Origin: Podospora pseudoanserina
Taxonomy: Eukaryota; Ascomycota; Sordariomycetes; Sordariales; Podosporaceae
Assembly (NCBI RefSeq): GCF_035222485.1
Contig: NC_085920.1
Location: forward strand, 1,054,001-1,118,000
Direction of reading: 5' to 3'
Length of the DNA stretch: 64,000 nucleotides
Shown: positions 35,396-46,475 of the stretch, in pieces
Layout: every line of letters begins with the position of its first letter
How positions within the stretch are numbered: position 1 is the first letter of the stretch
Translations under genes and position numbers: made by a program
Notes under the pieces: generated by a model
Told to the model about the DNA's origin: nothing
Databases searched by the model: none
Seen by the model: the letters and a program-made list of their open reading frames with translations, nothing else

Positions 35396-36403
35396 CACCA
35401 GTTACTGCTGCCTCGCAAGCAAATTATCGCATTTTAATAGCGCCGATGCTTTACTTCTATCCATGGGCTCGACCCTCTCGGGCTTCGATATCCGTGTGCC
35501 GTCGAAACTTGGCATAGAGCTGTCCAGCACACCTCGGAACGCCGACCCCTTCTTCGATTCTTGGGCATTTTTACATTTTGTCAACAGACTTTGGCGAGGG
35601 GCGTACTTCATCGCCCTTTTTGGCCTTTGTTCTTTTATAAACAGCACGGGATTGTGTGAGGCGCACGTGTGTAAATCAAGAGGACATGATGTTGATATGC
35701 ATGGCATGGCATCGGCATTTGGCATCTAGATATGGGGCTCGACGTTTTTCTTTCTTCTTTTTTGCTTTGCCATCATTGTTTTTGCTCATTTTTCGGCGGG
35801 TTTCATCGGAGTTCAAGGAGCAACAGAGCAAGAATAATATTATACCAGGACGGAACGGGGGACAATCGGTTTATGGATGATATCCTCCGCCTTGCTGGCG
35901 CCATTCGCTTACACACCACACTTACCACCACCACCACCACCAGCCACCAGAAAGAGTTGGGAACACGACACGGCGATAATTCAGGTGAACCCCCCCAGTG
36001 GCGGCAAGCACAGTTTGGGGAGTCTCACACGACATGGAGACAAGACAAGTGCCGAAAGAAGTCTTTGGAAACGAAATGAGAACAATCCGGGCAACCAAAA
36101 AAGCACCTCGAGAACGAACCGCTTTGCAAATCCATGGGGAGAAAGAAGGAAGTGGGGGGGGGGGAACAGATCAACAACACCTTCCTCAAGCGGGATCAAT
36201 CATCAATTTGGTTTTTTCTCTTCTTTGACGACCACCCAAGGAGAACAGAACGGATTCGAGGCAACTCTTTCTTCACGATATGAGGGGACACAGCCGAAGG
36301 AAGAGAAAGGGAAATAATTTAATCCATTTTTAGCCCTTAATATTTAATTTTTTTGTGTACATAAAGAATGATGGGAATAACTATGGGAAGGAACAAGATG
36401 GGG

Positions 36404-36447
36404 AGGAAGAGGAGGAGGAGGCGGAGGCGGAGGCGGAGGAGGAGGAG
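36404..36447. repeat. GGA/GGC-rich trinucleotide repeat
   Basis: Tandem GGA and GGC triplets on the plus strand, imperfect, lie in non-coding sequence. Confidence 0.75.
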
Positions 36448-37516
36448 TAAGATGGGGGGGAAGAAGACATGAGCAAGCGAGCGAAGAGGGAAAGACAAAT
36501 CGGCGTCAATCAATTGGGAGGGATGGGCCTGGGTTTGCGGTTTGGTGGGTGGTGGTGATGATGATGATGACGTTTATTTGGTGGAGTGGGTAGTTGGGTG
36601 GAGATTTGGGGGAGAAGGAGTTCCAAAGTTTTGGTCTCTGAAAGATGGAGACGGCGGGAGGGTGGGGTGTGGTGTAGGGGGAGAGAGAGAGAGAGAAAGA
36701 AATTCAGATCATGACGCTCGCTTGGCATGCATAAAGCTATTTTTTTTTGTTTGGTTTTGTTCTGGTGACTGTGACTTGTATGTATGTCTGGATCTTGTGT
36801 GGTTTTTGGATGTCTGCCTGATCTTTGAAGGTTCAAGAAGCGCCAAGGGGGAGGTGACGTTGGTGTTGTAGCATTGATTGTGGCTGTGCTGTTCTATCTA
36901 GCTAGCGAACGTCGGATTGTAGTTTTCAAATGCTAAACATACTATAGTCTACTCGTACATGCGGAATTTTTACACTAGTTTCATGCGGTTGGGTATGGGA
37001 TTTAGGAATGGTATGGGGTTGGGGCGTCGTCATCATCGTTCGGAGGCGGGCCGTTCCCAGACAAGTTTGTTGCATTTCACGCTCATCCACCTACCCAAGA
37101 AACTCTTCGGAATATCGGCATACTCACTCCGGTGTCCGCGGCGCGCGGCTGACTGTTCTCTATGTATCTTGCATGTCTTGTCGAATCCGAGTTTGACACA
37201 GGTAGGAACGTGGGGCGGTCGGTCTTCTCCGTACCCTACCTATCTACCTACCTACCGACCCAAGGGTCTCTGTAAACGAACTGGTATGGACACCCCCAAT
37301 GCCGTGCGGCTTTTACATTATTGGGTTCGGAATTTGACGTAAACATGGAGTTTTTGAGTTTTATTTCTCCGTTGAAACGGGACCCTGTCACGCTGTGTGC
37401 TTGGGTGAAGTGAGCACCCTGCCCACAAATAACCGAGACACAAAAGTAAGTCAACCCATATCACATACTATGAACTATACCTCAGGAGTAAGTTAATAGG
37501 ACTTTGAACGATCTTT

Positions 37517-37617
37517 CAAAGCCTGTTAACTATTTTTTAAGGCCTATAAACTATCTTCAAAGGCCTATTATAAATTATCCTTAAAGGCTTATGGACTATC
37601 CGTTAAGGCATGTAAAC
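37517..37617. repeat. AT-rich tandem repeat, ~20-24 bp unit, about 4.5 copies
   Basis: Each unit begins with AAAGGCCTAT-like sequence and contains a CTAT core: AAAGCCTGTTAACTAT, AAGGCCTATAAACTAT, AAAGGCCTATTATAAATTAT, AAAGGCTTATGGACTAT, then AAGGCATGTAAAC. Units differ in length and sequence, so the array is old or degenerate. It is much richer in AT than its flanks. Confidence 0.75.
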
Positions 37618-39112
37618 CAACTTGTAGTGTCTCGATTATTCTGTGGTGAGGATGGTGAGGTGGTGCTTACATATTGACATGTACACTGCCACTGTGGGAT
37701 ATCCACTTTTGGATGGCTGGGAAGGGGGGAGATCGGCGGTTTTACTGGTAGTTGGGTTGGAACCAAGGCCTGATACAATGCTGGGTAGGGGTAGGGGATG
37801 ATTGGTATGTACAGATTGGGGATTTATTTATTGATTTAGTTTTTTTGTTGTCCAGATAGAGCGGGAGGGGGGACCTGTCTTGGATGGGGCTGGGTGTGGT
37901 GAGGGTGAGGGTGAGTAAGCTGGCTGCTTCAGCCTTGCTTTGTTTCGGAGGTCAGCCGTGTCTTGGTTGGGTTTGGTTGCTTAGGGGAGTGGGTTTGACA
38001 TGTTTGTAGAGATATAATGGTTATAGGAGCTGTTAAACAGAGATAGAGGCCATCTATCCCCTTGGTCAGCTCGGTCTTCATGATCCGGTGTTTAATTTTC
38101 TCTGATGATGTGTACATGCTCTTCTAGTGGCTTTGCGATGATGAGGAAAAATAAAGCAAGCTATTTCGGTACAGTATCGACACACTTCACTATACAAGTT
38201 TGATGGTGTAAGGCCTGGTCTTGGAGCTTGACTGAAAGGTTGGTGATGAGAGCTCGGCGTCTACTCATATGGACAGCTCTGCGGTATTGCTCAGATAACA
38301 ATTGACTTGAGCCAAGGTTTCAGATTAAGCAGCAAATCCGATTCTCTTCATCTCAAACTCCTAGAAAACACACTCTGACAGTCGCCTGAAGTGTGAGATG
38401 CCAAGCTGAGCAACTTGTTCTAGATTCTAGAAGCTCAAGTGGTGATCTCAGCAATCCATTATTCAGATTGCTCTCTGGGATGATAGAGATTTCACAGAAT
38501 GTCTACGAAGTGCAGAGAAGGCACGGGGGGTGACGTGCGGCTGTCGACCTGGAGCAGTGAATGAACCGGGGATCCATGTGGGGAGGCGCTTGTAAATTCT
38601 TGCAAGTCAACAAAGAGGCCTCGAGAGTCTCGATGTCAAAAGCTGAAATATGGACCCAATTCCATGCTCAGAAAGCACTGATGGTGGCAGAATTCACTCA
38701 GGAAGATGGGAACAAAACACCTCCAGACATCTGCTCACGATATTCACCCTGGCGCATTGCTCCCAAGGCCAATTCACTGTTGCGCCGCCGTTGGATGGTG
38801 AATGTTGCAGCTCAGCTCTGCCCCACCAGATTGGCTGGGAAACCAGTGGAAACTATCGGCCGATAAGCCTTATCGGATACTGGAGTGGAGCCGCCCAAAC
38901 TTTTTTTGTGGAGCCAACCTCGAATCGCTGCAGGTGGTTGCAAAGTGCTGGATATTTTTTTTCTGCTGCGATTCCTGCACCTCTCTCTTCTTCTTCTCTG
39001 TACTCAACATCACCATCATCACATTGTCTGTCTGTTTTTGTTCAGCACATTAAATCGCATCGCCATTCCTTCTTTTAGTACATACCAAGTAACATCCTCT
39101 AACTCAGCCAAC

Positions 39113-40622
39113 ATGCCTCTTCTTCCTGTCGCCGTCTATGGCCAAGATGTCCCTCCCGGACAGCTTGTCCCAGCCGAGATCCAGTTCCCTGCGACCGTAA
39201 GTCTCTGCAATCCCAATCGCCAGGCCATTGCTAATGCGCAATTCTAGATTCGCATTACCATGGCTGCTCTTGACCCTACCGCCGCCCCCGAGGCTGATGA
39301 GGAGGGCAACATCCCCGCCGTCCACCGCTCCACCCTGAAGATCATCAGAGTCGTCAACGACGACGAGGGCGATGATGAAGACGAGGACGAGTATCTCCAG
39401 AAGCTTCTCGGCGGTGGCGACGACGAGGAGTCTGACGAGGAGTCCGATGAGGAGGCCAACGGCGGCCCCAGCGACCCGGCCAAGTCCAAGAAGGCGAAGC
39501 GCGCCGCTGCCATCAAGAAGCTGATGGAGGCTACCCAGGAGGAGTCCGATGAGGAGATGGAGGACGTCAAGCCCAACGGAAAGAAGGGCAAGGCCAAGGC
39601 CGAGGCCGAGGAGGAGAGCGATGATGAGAGCGACGAGGACGATGAGGAGGAGGGTGAGCTTGAGGAGTTTGTTGTCTGCACTCTTGACACCGAGCGCGTA
39701 CGTATTAGCTTCAACCAGCCCAAGAAAGCCTTGCACAGACTGACAAGCAACACAGACCTACCAGCAGCCCATCGACCTTGTCATTGGCGAGGGCGAGAGG
39801 GTCTTCTTCGCCGTCACCGGTACCCACACTGTCTACGTCACTGGCAACTACGTGGTCACCGAGGACGAGGAGGACGAGGATTCCGATGAGGAGTCCGATG
39901 AGGACTACGATGACGACATGCGCGCCGTCCTCGAGGGTGACTCCGATGATGACATGAGCGATGAGCTCGACGAGATCGATGGTGCTGAGCGCATCAAGGA
40001 GATCGACACCGACGAGGAGGAGGCTCCCAAGCTTGTCGATACCAAGAAGAAGGGCAAGAAGAGAGCCGCTGAGGAGGAGGCCGAAGGCCTCGACGAGTTG
40101 ATCGCCAAGGACGAGAAGAAGAACAAGAAGCAGAAGAAGAACAAGAGCGAGGCTGCTACTACTGAGGCCAAGGAGTCTCCCTCCACCAAGGGTGATAAGA
40201 AGGTCCAGTTCGCCAAGAACCTTGAGCAAGGCCCTACCGGCCCTGCTAAGGACAAGGCTGCTGAGAAGCCCGCCGAGAAGAAGGCTCTTGGTGTCAAGGT
40301 TGTCAACGGTGTCACCATCGACGACCGCAAGGTTGGTACCGGCCGCACCGTGAAGAACGGCGACCGCGTTGGCATGCGTTACATTGGCAAGCTCCAGAAC
40401 GGCAAGGTTTTTGATTCCAACAAGAAGGGCGCGCCTTTCAGCTTCAAGATTGGCAAGGGTGAGGTCATCAAGGGCTGGGACATTGGTATTCTCGGCATGG
40501 CCGTCGGTGGCGAGCGTCGGTTGACTATTCCCGCCCACCTCGCCTACGGCAGCAAGTCCCTCCCCGGCATCCCTGCCAACAGCACTCTCATCTTCGATGT
40601 CAAGCTCATCGAGATCAAGTAA
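39113..40622 (+). CDS. FPR4: Nucleolar-type FK506-binding peptidyl-prolyl isomerase (Fpr3/Fpr4, FKBP39-like)
   Basis: Three exons, 39113-39196, 39248-39697 and 39756-40622, give 466 residues; introns are 51 and 58 bp, both phase 0. The first ~215 residues form a nucleoplasmin-like region ([60 protein letters not shown]) with acidic Asp/Glu runs inside and after it. A basic Lys-rich stretch (~300-345) probably serves nuclear import and histone or DNA contact. The C-terminal ~105 residues are a complete FKBP domain with ligand-site residues visible: [25 protein letters not shown] and IFDVKL. The Fpr3/4 family isomerises prolines in histone tails and acts as a histone chaperone in nucleolus and chromatin. 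The domain order and length are normal for the family. Confidence 0.95.
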
Positions 40623-41439
40623 AGGATCTTTGTGACTTGAATATATATGTCTCCTGAGCGCGGCGTCGGACTCGGTGACATGTAGCCTTGTATTTTACAA
40701 CGGGCACTTTTCCTTTTTTTATTGTTTTTTTTTATGATATCTCGAGGCTCTTCCTACGGGTTAGCCTGATCGGTTTTTTTTGCTTCATATACAGCACCAT
40801 GGAGACCTTCTGACCTGCGCACGATCTGTGAGGATTCTGTCCTCTTAGGCAGCAGAAAGAGACGGTGTTCAAGGGGATGACGAGGTCTGCATTGCATTAT
40901 GGAATGGCGAACAAAACTTGGGTTTGGAGGTTTTTTTGTTACCTCTCAGGGAATTTCTTATGTTACTGTCTGCTTAGGGGAAAATAATACTCGTCGCTGT
41001 GGCGCGGCTATGAACTCAACACTGTGGTCGCCTGTGTACTTGCTGGCTATGTGTGTATCTCTTTCTCTGTCTCTTCTGTGTAATGTTCCGTCTTACCTGG
41101 CATGTCCAGCGTCCTGCTAAGCAATGGCAAGTGCGCCCATGAGGAAAGGTGTTTGTAGTCGACACCTTCCCAGCCGTCCTGTCTTGTTGGGCATTGCCGG
41201 CCTGTGGAAGGAGCCTCACGGAGGCCATGCCCCGTCGTAGATAGACCATGACGTCCCTGTTGTCCATCGACAAACTTCTTCTTCACCCATCTTGTCCCCG
41301 TCACCGTATCATTCCATCTCGACTCGTCCCAAACCCCCGACTCTCGTTGGATTTTCTGGGAGGGGATTATCCCGCAATACTTACCCGGCAGCATTATTGC
41401 ACCCCGTAATTTTTATCCCATGGACAGAGGTGCACCGTC
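40623..41439. other. Intergenic between FKBP and kinase genes
   Basis: The FKBP 3' flank, with T-rich tracts soon after the stop, passes into the kinase promoter. No coding sequence is supported apart from a tiny upstream frame at 41420-41443. Confidence 0.6.
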
Positions 41440-41443
41440 ATGA
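41420..41443 (+). promoter_or_regulatory. Seven-residue upstream open reading frame overlapping the kinase start
   Basis: ATG at 41420 opens MDRGAPS followed by TGA at 41441-41443. The stop overlaps the proposed kinase start at 41440 in an ATGA arrangement. If the transcript includes it, ribosomes would finish the small frame exactly at the main start, allowing coupled re-initiation or repression. Transcript start is unknown. Confidence 0.4.
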
Positions 41444-44400
41444 CGAGCAGAACTGGCCAGCAGCACAGCGAGATCGCCTCCATCTCTCTAGGGGCCGGCT
41501 ACAAACTGGACGACAACAACGCCTCGGTGTGGTCCCTTGCCCGCTCCGACCGTGCTTCCATCCAAGTCACCACGGCCGCCGCTCGTAAAAGGTTCAAGAT
41601 ATTCTCCGCATTCAAGTCGTTGACCAATCTTGGTGAGTTTCCAAGCTTTCTTGTTGGGAATGTTGAGAAGACCGTTTGGGCTGATACGAACCGACGTAAA
41701 AAGCCTCTGACAAGCCACCCGCCGTCACGACACCGACCGAGCCCCTTAGCGGCCACCGCGGTGCAAAGTCAATTATCCCAAAGGGCATACTTTCAAAAAT
41801 GTCCAGCGCCCTCGTCCGTGGTGCTCCTTCTCCCATGGAGCCGACTGTTATTCATCGATCCACCCAACCGAGGAGTCGTCGACCGAAGCTTCAGCAGCAG
41901 ACATTTCAGCAACGTCATCCTCATCATCATCATCATCATCCTCATCCTCATCATCATCATCACCAGCAGCAGCAGCAGCAAGAACAAGCAGCAGTGGTGC
42001 AGCATATTGAATCTTTTCCGTTGTCACCACCGCAGGTCATCACCCCCGACGCCACCACCACGGCGAAGAACACAGACACGACGACGGTTTCGAGCATGCC
42101 GAGCACGCCGCAGGATAATTCGGCGAACACCTCGCCCAAGAACTCGACTGGGCAGACGTCGATGGATTCGTGGATGATGAAGGATCAGAGGCGAGGGGGA
42201 GGGGGAGGAGGGGGATCCCCGCCCGAGAGGTTGAAGCAAACCGCCCGGCACGGTAATCACCAGCACAACATCGCGCTACCGTTGTCGGGGGTGTCATCTT
42301 GTTCGAATCCAATCATTCGTCATCATGCCCATCATGGCCACAATCATGGCCAGCAGCACCACAGGGAGAACCCGCCGCAGAACCACATTGATGACACTTC
42401 CACCTCTCCCAGTCCGGACTCTGTCTTGACGACTATACAGGAATCGCCTTTTGATCTTGTCACGCCTTCGATCGTGACGGTGGAGAAGGCGGCTGCGGCC
42501 AAGATTGCGCTGGAAGGGTATTTTCAGGAGAAGTTTGCTCTTGGGGCAGCAGATAGAGAGAAGAGGAGGCAGGGGTTTGAGAATGGGCTTTTTGTGGATG
42601 CGGCGGCTGCCAGAGGGGGGAAGGAGACGAGAAAGGGGGGGTTGCCGACCAGTGGGCAGATTGCCGCTGTCAGACAAGGGTTTTTCAAACAGGAGACTCG
42701 GCACCTGAGGGAGACGAGGGTTTTGAAGGCAAGGGGGGCGGGGTTGCTGATGCGGGAGGGGGTGGACGGGGCGAGGGAGAATGGGTTTGAGGAGGTGCAG
42801 ATTTTGGGGAAGGGGAGTTTTGGGGTGGTGAAGCTGGTGAGGCAGAGTGGTGGTGGGGGAGGGGTGTTTGCCATGAAGTGTATACGGAAGGGGGAGATGA
42901 TCAAGACGCAGCAGGAGGGGCATCTCAAGGCGGAGAGGGACTTTTTGATCGCGAGCGAGGGGTGTCAGTGGGTTGTTCAGCTCGTGGCGGCGTTTCAGGA
43001 CTTGAAGAATTTGTACTTGGTTACCGAGTACATGCCGGGGGGGGACTTTCTGGGGTTTTTGATTCGGGAGACTACGCTCCCGGAAGAGGTGGCCAAGTTT
43101 TATGTTGCCGAGATGATTCTGGCGGTGGAGGCGACGCATTCGTTGAAGTTTATACACCGGGACATCAAGCCTGACAACTTTTTGATATCGGCGAGCGGGC
43201 ACCTGAAGATTTCGGACTTTGGGCTGGCGTTTGATGGGCATTGGTCGCATGACTTGGCCTATTTTACTAGTCACCGGTATTCGCTCGTGAATAGGCTGGG
43301 GTTGAACGTGGTGGGGGATAAGCAGGACAGGAAGGAGAGCAGGAGCACGGCTGCGGTGCTGAAGTGGACGAGTGGCATCATGACGGGGATTGGGAAGCAT
43401 CAGCCCAAGGTTGGGGTTGGGGTCGGGGTGGAGGGGGATGAAAAGAGGGAGCCGTTGCTGAGCTGGAGGAACAGGAACGGGAACAGGGGGGCGGCGGTGA
43501 GTATTATGGGTACGAGTCAGTACATGGCTCCCGAGGTGGTCAAGGGGGAGTGTTATGATGCGAGGTGCGACTACTGGAGCGTGGCGGTGATTCTGTACGA
43601 GTGCCTGTACGGGAGCACGCCGTTCTACAGCGAGGAGGGGAGGTCGGTGACCAAGAAGAATATTTTGAACCACCGGGAGACGTTTCGCTTTCCGAGGCAG
43701 GGGCCGACGGTGTCGACGAGGTGTCGGAATTTGTTGGTCAGTTTGATTGTGGACAAGGAGGACAGGTTGTCTTGCAAGGCGTACAAGATGAAGGACATGA
43801 TTGGGCAGATGGGGACTGGGCCGGGGGGGCAGAATCAAAGGGGGATGACGAGTTCGATGTCGGCGCCGAGTCTGCCTGCTTTGGGGGTTGCTACTATGCC
43901 GGGGAATATTAGTACTGGTGGTGGTGGTGGCCCGGCGCAGCAGCAGCAGCAGCATCAGACGCAGAAGGATACACGGTGGACGAAGGAATATGTGGACAAG
44001 TTTGTGTTCCCTAATGATGCTGAGGATATCAAGGGGCACAAGTGGTTTAGGTCAATTGCGTGGGAGCATTTGCACCAGATGCCGCCGCCGCATGTTCCTG
44101 TGCTGGACTCGCCGGACGATGCGACGTATTTTGATGACGAGAGTTTGAGTGATTGGAGTGAGAGCTCTCTGGAGGACAAGCTGTCGGAGGAGGAGGAGGA
44201 CGATGAGGATGAGATTGAGAATAGGAGGCTTGAGGAGGAGGGGTACCACGGATTGAGCAAACGGGTGTTGGATCAGATGGTTGAGGAGCAGAAGCTGATG
44301 GAGGAGAGGAGGCGAGAAGAGGAAAAGGAGAGGTTCCTCGGTAAGCTGGGCAGGAGGCCGAGTCTGCAGAGGTGGGTGATGGAGGCGATGAGACAGGCGC

Positions 44401-45290
44401 CGTTTGATATTGACTATTACATGGGGTTGGAGAAAGAGATTGACAAGGCTAGCCCGGAGTGCGGGGTTACGGAGGAGGAGAAGGAGGTGATGAAGGCTTT
44501 TTTGCTTCGGTACGGGTGTCGGGTGTTTCGGGATGGGGAGCCCAAGGGGGACGCCGCCAAAGATAAGAAGGAGGAGAAGAAGAAGAAGAGGCCGAGGGAC
44601 AAGATTTTGAGGGACAAGGAGATGGGAAAGGTGGCGATGGGTGTGAGGAGACGGACGGCGTTTGCCGGGTATGAGTGGGTTGGCTGTCGCGGGTTGAATG
44701 GGGGCGAGGTGCTTGGTGATGGTGGTGGTGGCGGTGGTCAGGAGAATGTTGGGTTGGATGGGACATCGGTGATGAAACCGAAGCCTGTCCAGCATTCTCC
44801 TCAGCAACAGGTGCAGATGCAGACACCGCGGCAGGTGGTGAATGTTGGGGCGGTGGGGATGGATGGGGGGTATGACGGATCTCCCGAGAGTAATTCCTCG
44901 CCTACGTATCGATGGGGACCGCATCCGCAGATTCACTTACCGCCGCCTCATGTTCATTTACCACCGCCTCATGCGCTGCCTCCCATGACGGGGCATGCGT
45001 TTCAACCTGATCCGTTTTGGAGACCACCACCGGTAGCTCCCCAGCCGCAGTTCACACATGCTCATCATCCTCAGTATCACCCACTACCGCCACGGCAGTT
45101 TTCACCATTTCCATTTCAGCAGCAGCAGCAACTGGATCCTCGACACTTTCAACTACCTCCATTTCGTCCACCGCCACCGCAACAAGCCCGGAACTATTCC
45201 CCTTATCAGAGCCAGTACGTACAGAGTCAAGTCCCGAGGCAGTTTTCCATGCCACCACAAGCACAGCCGCAGGCACCACCACCGCGATAG
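41440..45290 (+). CDS. NDR-like AGC serine/threonine protein kinase
   Basis: Two exons, 41440-41632 and 41704-45290 (71 bp GT-AG intron), give 1259 residues; a one-exon reading from ATG 41799 (1163 residues) is the alternative. Residues ~97-330 are low complexity with His, Gln and Gly runs. The kinase domain runs from ~428: GKGSFGVV (~433), AMK, HRDIKPDN (~549), DFG (~569), GTSQYMAPEVV (~670) and CDYWSVAVILYECLYGSTPF. A segment before the domain with EGYFQEKFALG and a long insert before APE are traits of NDR/LATS kinases, which control cell polarity and septation with Mob partners. The insert here is ~100 residues, longer than in Cbk1 or Dbf2 as I know them. After the domain come an acidic stretch (SEEEEDDEDEIE), a basic KKKKRPRDK stretch and a Pro/Gln/His-rich tail. 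Which NDR subgroup it belongs to is not settled. Confidence 0.88.
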
Positions 45291-45790
45291 GTTGGCGGTA
45301 ATAAGCAGGGCGGTGGTGCTGGGGCTGGAGGGAATGATGCCGGAGTATGGGCTGGCGAGGCAGGCTTTGATCTGAAGAACAAGGGCAGGATGGGTGTGTC
45401 GTGAGGTGATGATTATGAACGACGGGGGGCAATCTTGTTTTTTGGGCGTTTGTTGGGTAGATGGGATACGTACAACGACAGTATTATTAGATAGTAGACA
45501 GCCTACCTATGATACCACCAGAAGTAGAGTTAATAGTAGTTGTAATCTCTCACTTGTTTCTGCAGACTCGGAGGGCGGTGTAAAAGACCCAACATCATGC
45601 ATTGTAGTAGCTCGTCGTATCCATTAGTGTATATTTTCGTCATACCAACGACACCCATCCATCTATTAGCGCCTCATTTTGCCAACCTCCAACCCAAAGC
45701 AATTTTCCCACATGATCTTTATGAAGTGGTGGGCGTGCTCTCGTGGCTTCCCCTCCATTTCCTCACTGTCCACCTCCAAACCGCAAACCT
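45291..45790. other. Convergent 3' flanks of the kinase and YOS1 genes
   Basis: 500 bp between two facing gene ends. Nothing else recognised. Confidence 0.6.
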
Positions 45791-46475
45791 TTAGCCCAAA
45801 ACAAGCTCATACACTATGATGAGGGTATTGATCACAATTAATGGTACTAACTCTCTTATTAGTGACGGTGGCGAAAGTGCGGGGTACGTGAGGAGAGTAC
45901 ATACTCCTCATCAAGGTCCGGATCGAGGCAATCAGTTGGATGGCATTGTACTTGACGCTGCTGTCTACGCCGCCGGGGCCGCCGAAGGAGCGGTTGTGGG
46001 TTGCGGGGGTGAGGTTTACTGTCGGTCAAAGAGTCAGTGTTTCCTGTACTGGATAGTCATGTGCTGTTGTATGTCGTGGTGAAAGCAGCAGGGCCACTTT
46101 TCCGACCTCATTGACTGGTGTCTGGTTTTGCTCCGTGTTGGTATCGAGCACAGCATCCCAACGAGGTGGTGCCCTCCAAGCGCGACCCTCCCGCCAGAGT
46201 TTGTTCAAGGACCCCCCATTTGGGAAGGTTTGACCCTCTCTATCGGTTGAGCTGTGGTTGTCGGAGTTGGAATAGGACTATGGGTTCGGGAACACCGGGG
46301 GAATGTTGGGGTTAAACGCACCGCGAGCGAGGAAGCGGTCCTCTGACAGGACGACGATGGCGTTGAGAATCAGGACGGTCACTTTTTTTTTTGCACAGAC
46401 GTTAGCATGCTTGATAGAGAAAGGGGGGAGAACAAAGAGAAGCATACCATAGAGAATCTTCCCCAGAAAAGACAT
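45791..46475 (-). CDS. YOS1: YOS1/IER3IP1-like ER-Golgi transport protein
   Basis: Four exons, 46475-46448, 46381-46322, 46018-45905 and 45846-45791, join to 85 residues in one frame with GT-AG introns of 66, 303 and 58 bp. The product reads MSFLGKILYVTVLILNAIVVLSEDRFLARV, then a linker, then SVKYNAIQLIASIRTLMRIPLIVINTLIIVYELVLG. This matches Yos1/IER3IP1: an N-terminal membrane helix followed by LSE-RFL, and a C-terminal helix with RTLMRIPLI-x-INTL and a short YELVLG end. Yos1 works with Yip1 and Yif1 in COPII vesicle transport from ER to Golgi. Branch sites GCTAAC (intron 1), CACTGAC (intron 2) and CACTAAT (intron 3) support the splicing. Intron 2 is unusually long for this window. The linker of ~14 residues (TPATHNRSFGGPGG) is family-variable. 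Confidence 0.93.

Larger units (their letters stand above)
35396..39112. other. 3.7 kb gene-poor stretch
   Basis: Between the 3' end of the glycosyltransferase and the FKBP gene I see only short motif-free frames, a GGA/GGC-rich tract (36404-36447), GAT repeats (~36555-36570) and an AT-rich tandem repeat (37517-37617). The last ~150 bp before the FKBP start are pyrimidine-rich and are probably its promoter and leader. Confidence 0.5.

Noticed and set aside
34331-35398. 355-codon minus-strand frame antisense to the glycosyltransferase
   Set aside because: Antisense shadow with no family motifs; the plus strand has clear GT2 features and splice sites.
39711-40538. 275-codon Leu/Val-rich minus-strand frame antisense to the FKBP gene
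   Set aside because: It is the mirror of acidic and Lys codons, and its apparent membrane segments are an artefact of that composition.
42294-44039. 581-codon open frame on the minus strand across the kinase gene
   Set aside because: It is the antisense of GC-rich kinase codons and is composed of Pro/Arg/His/Leu repeats without any domain. The plus strand carries unmistakable kinase motifs.
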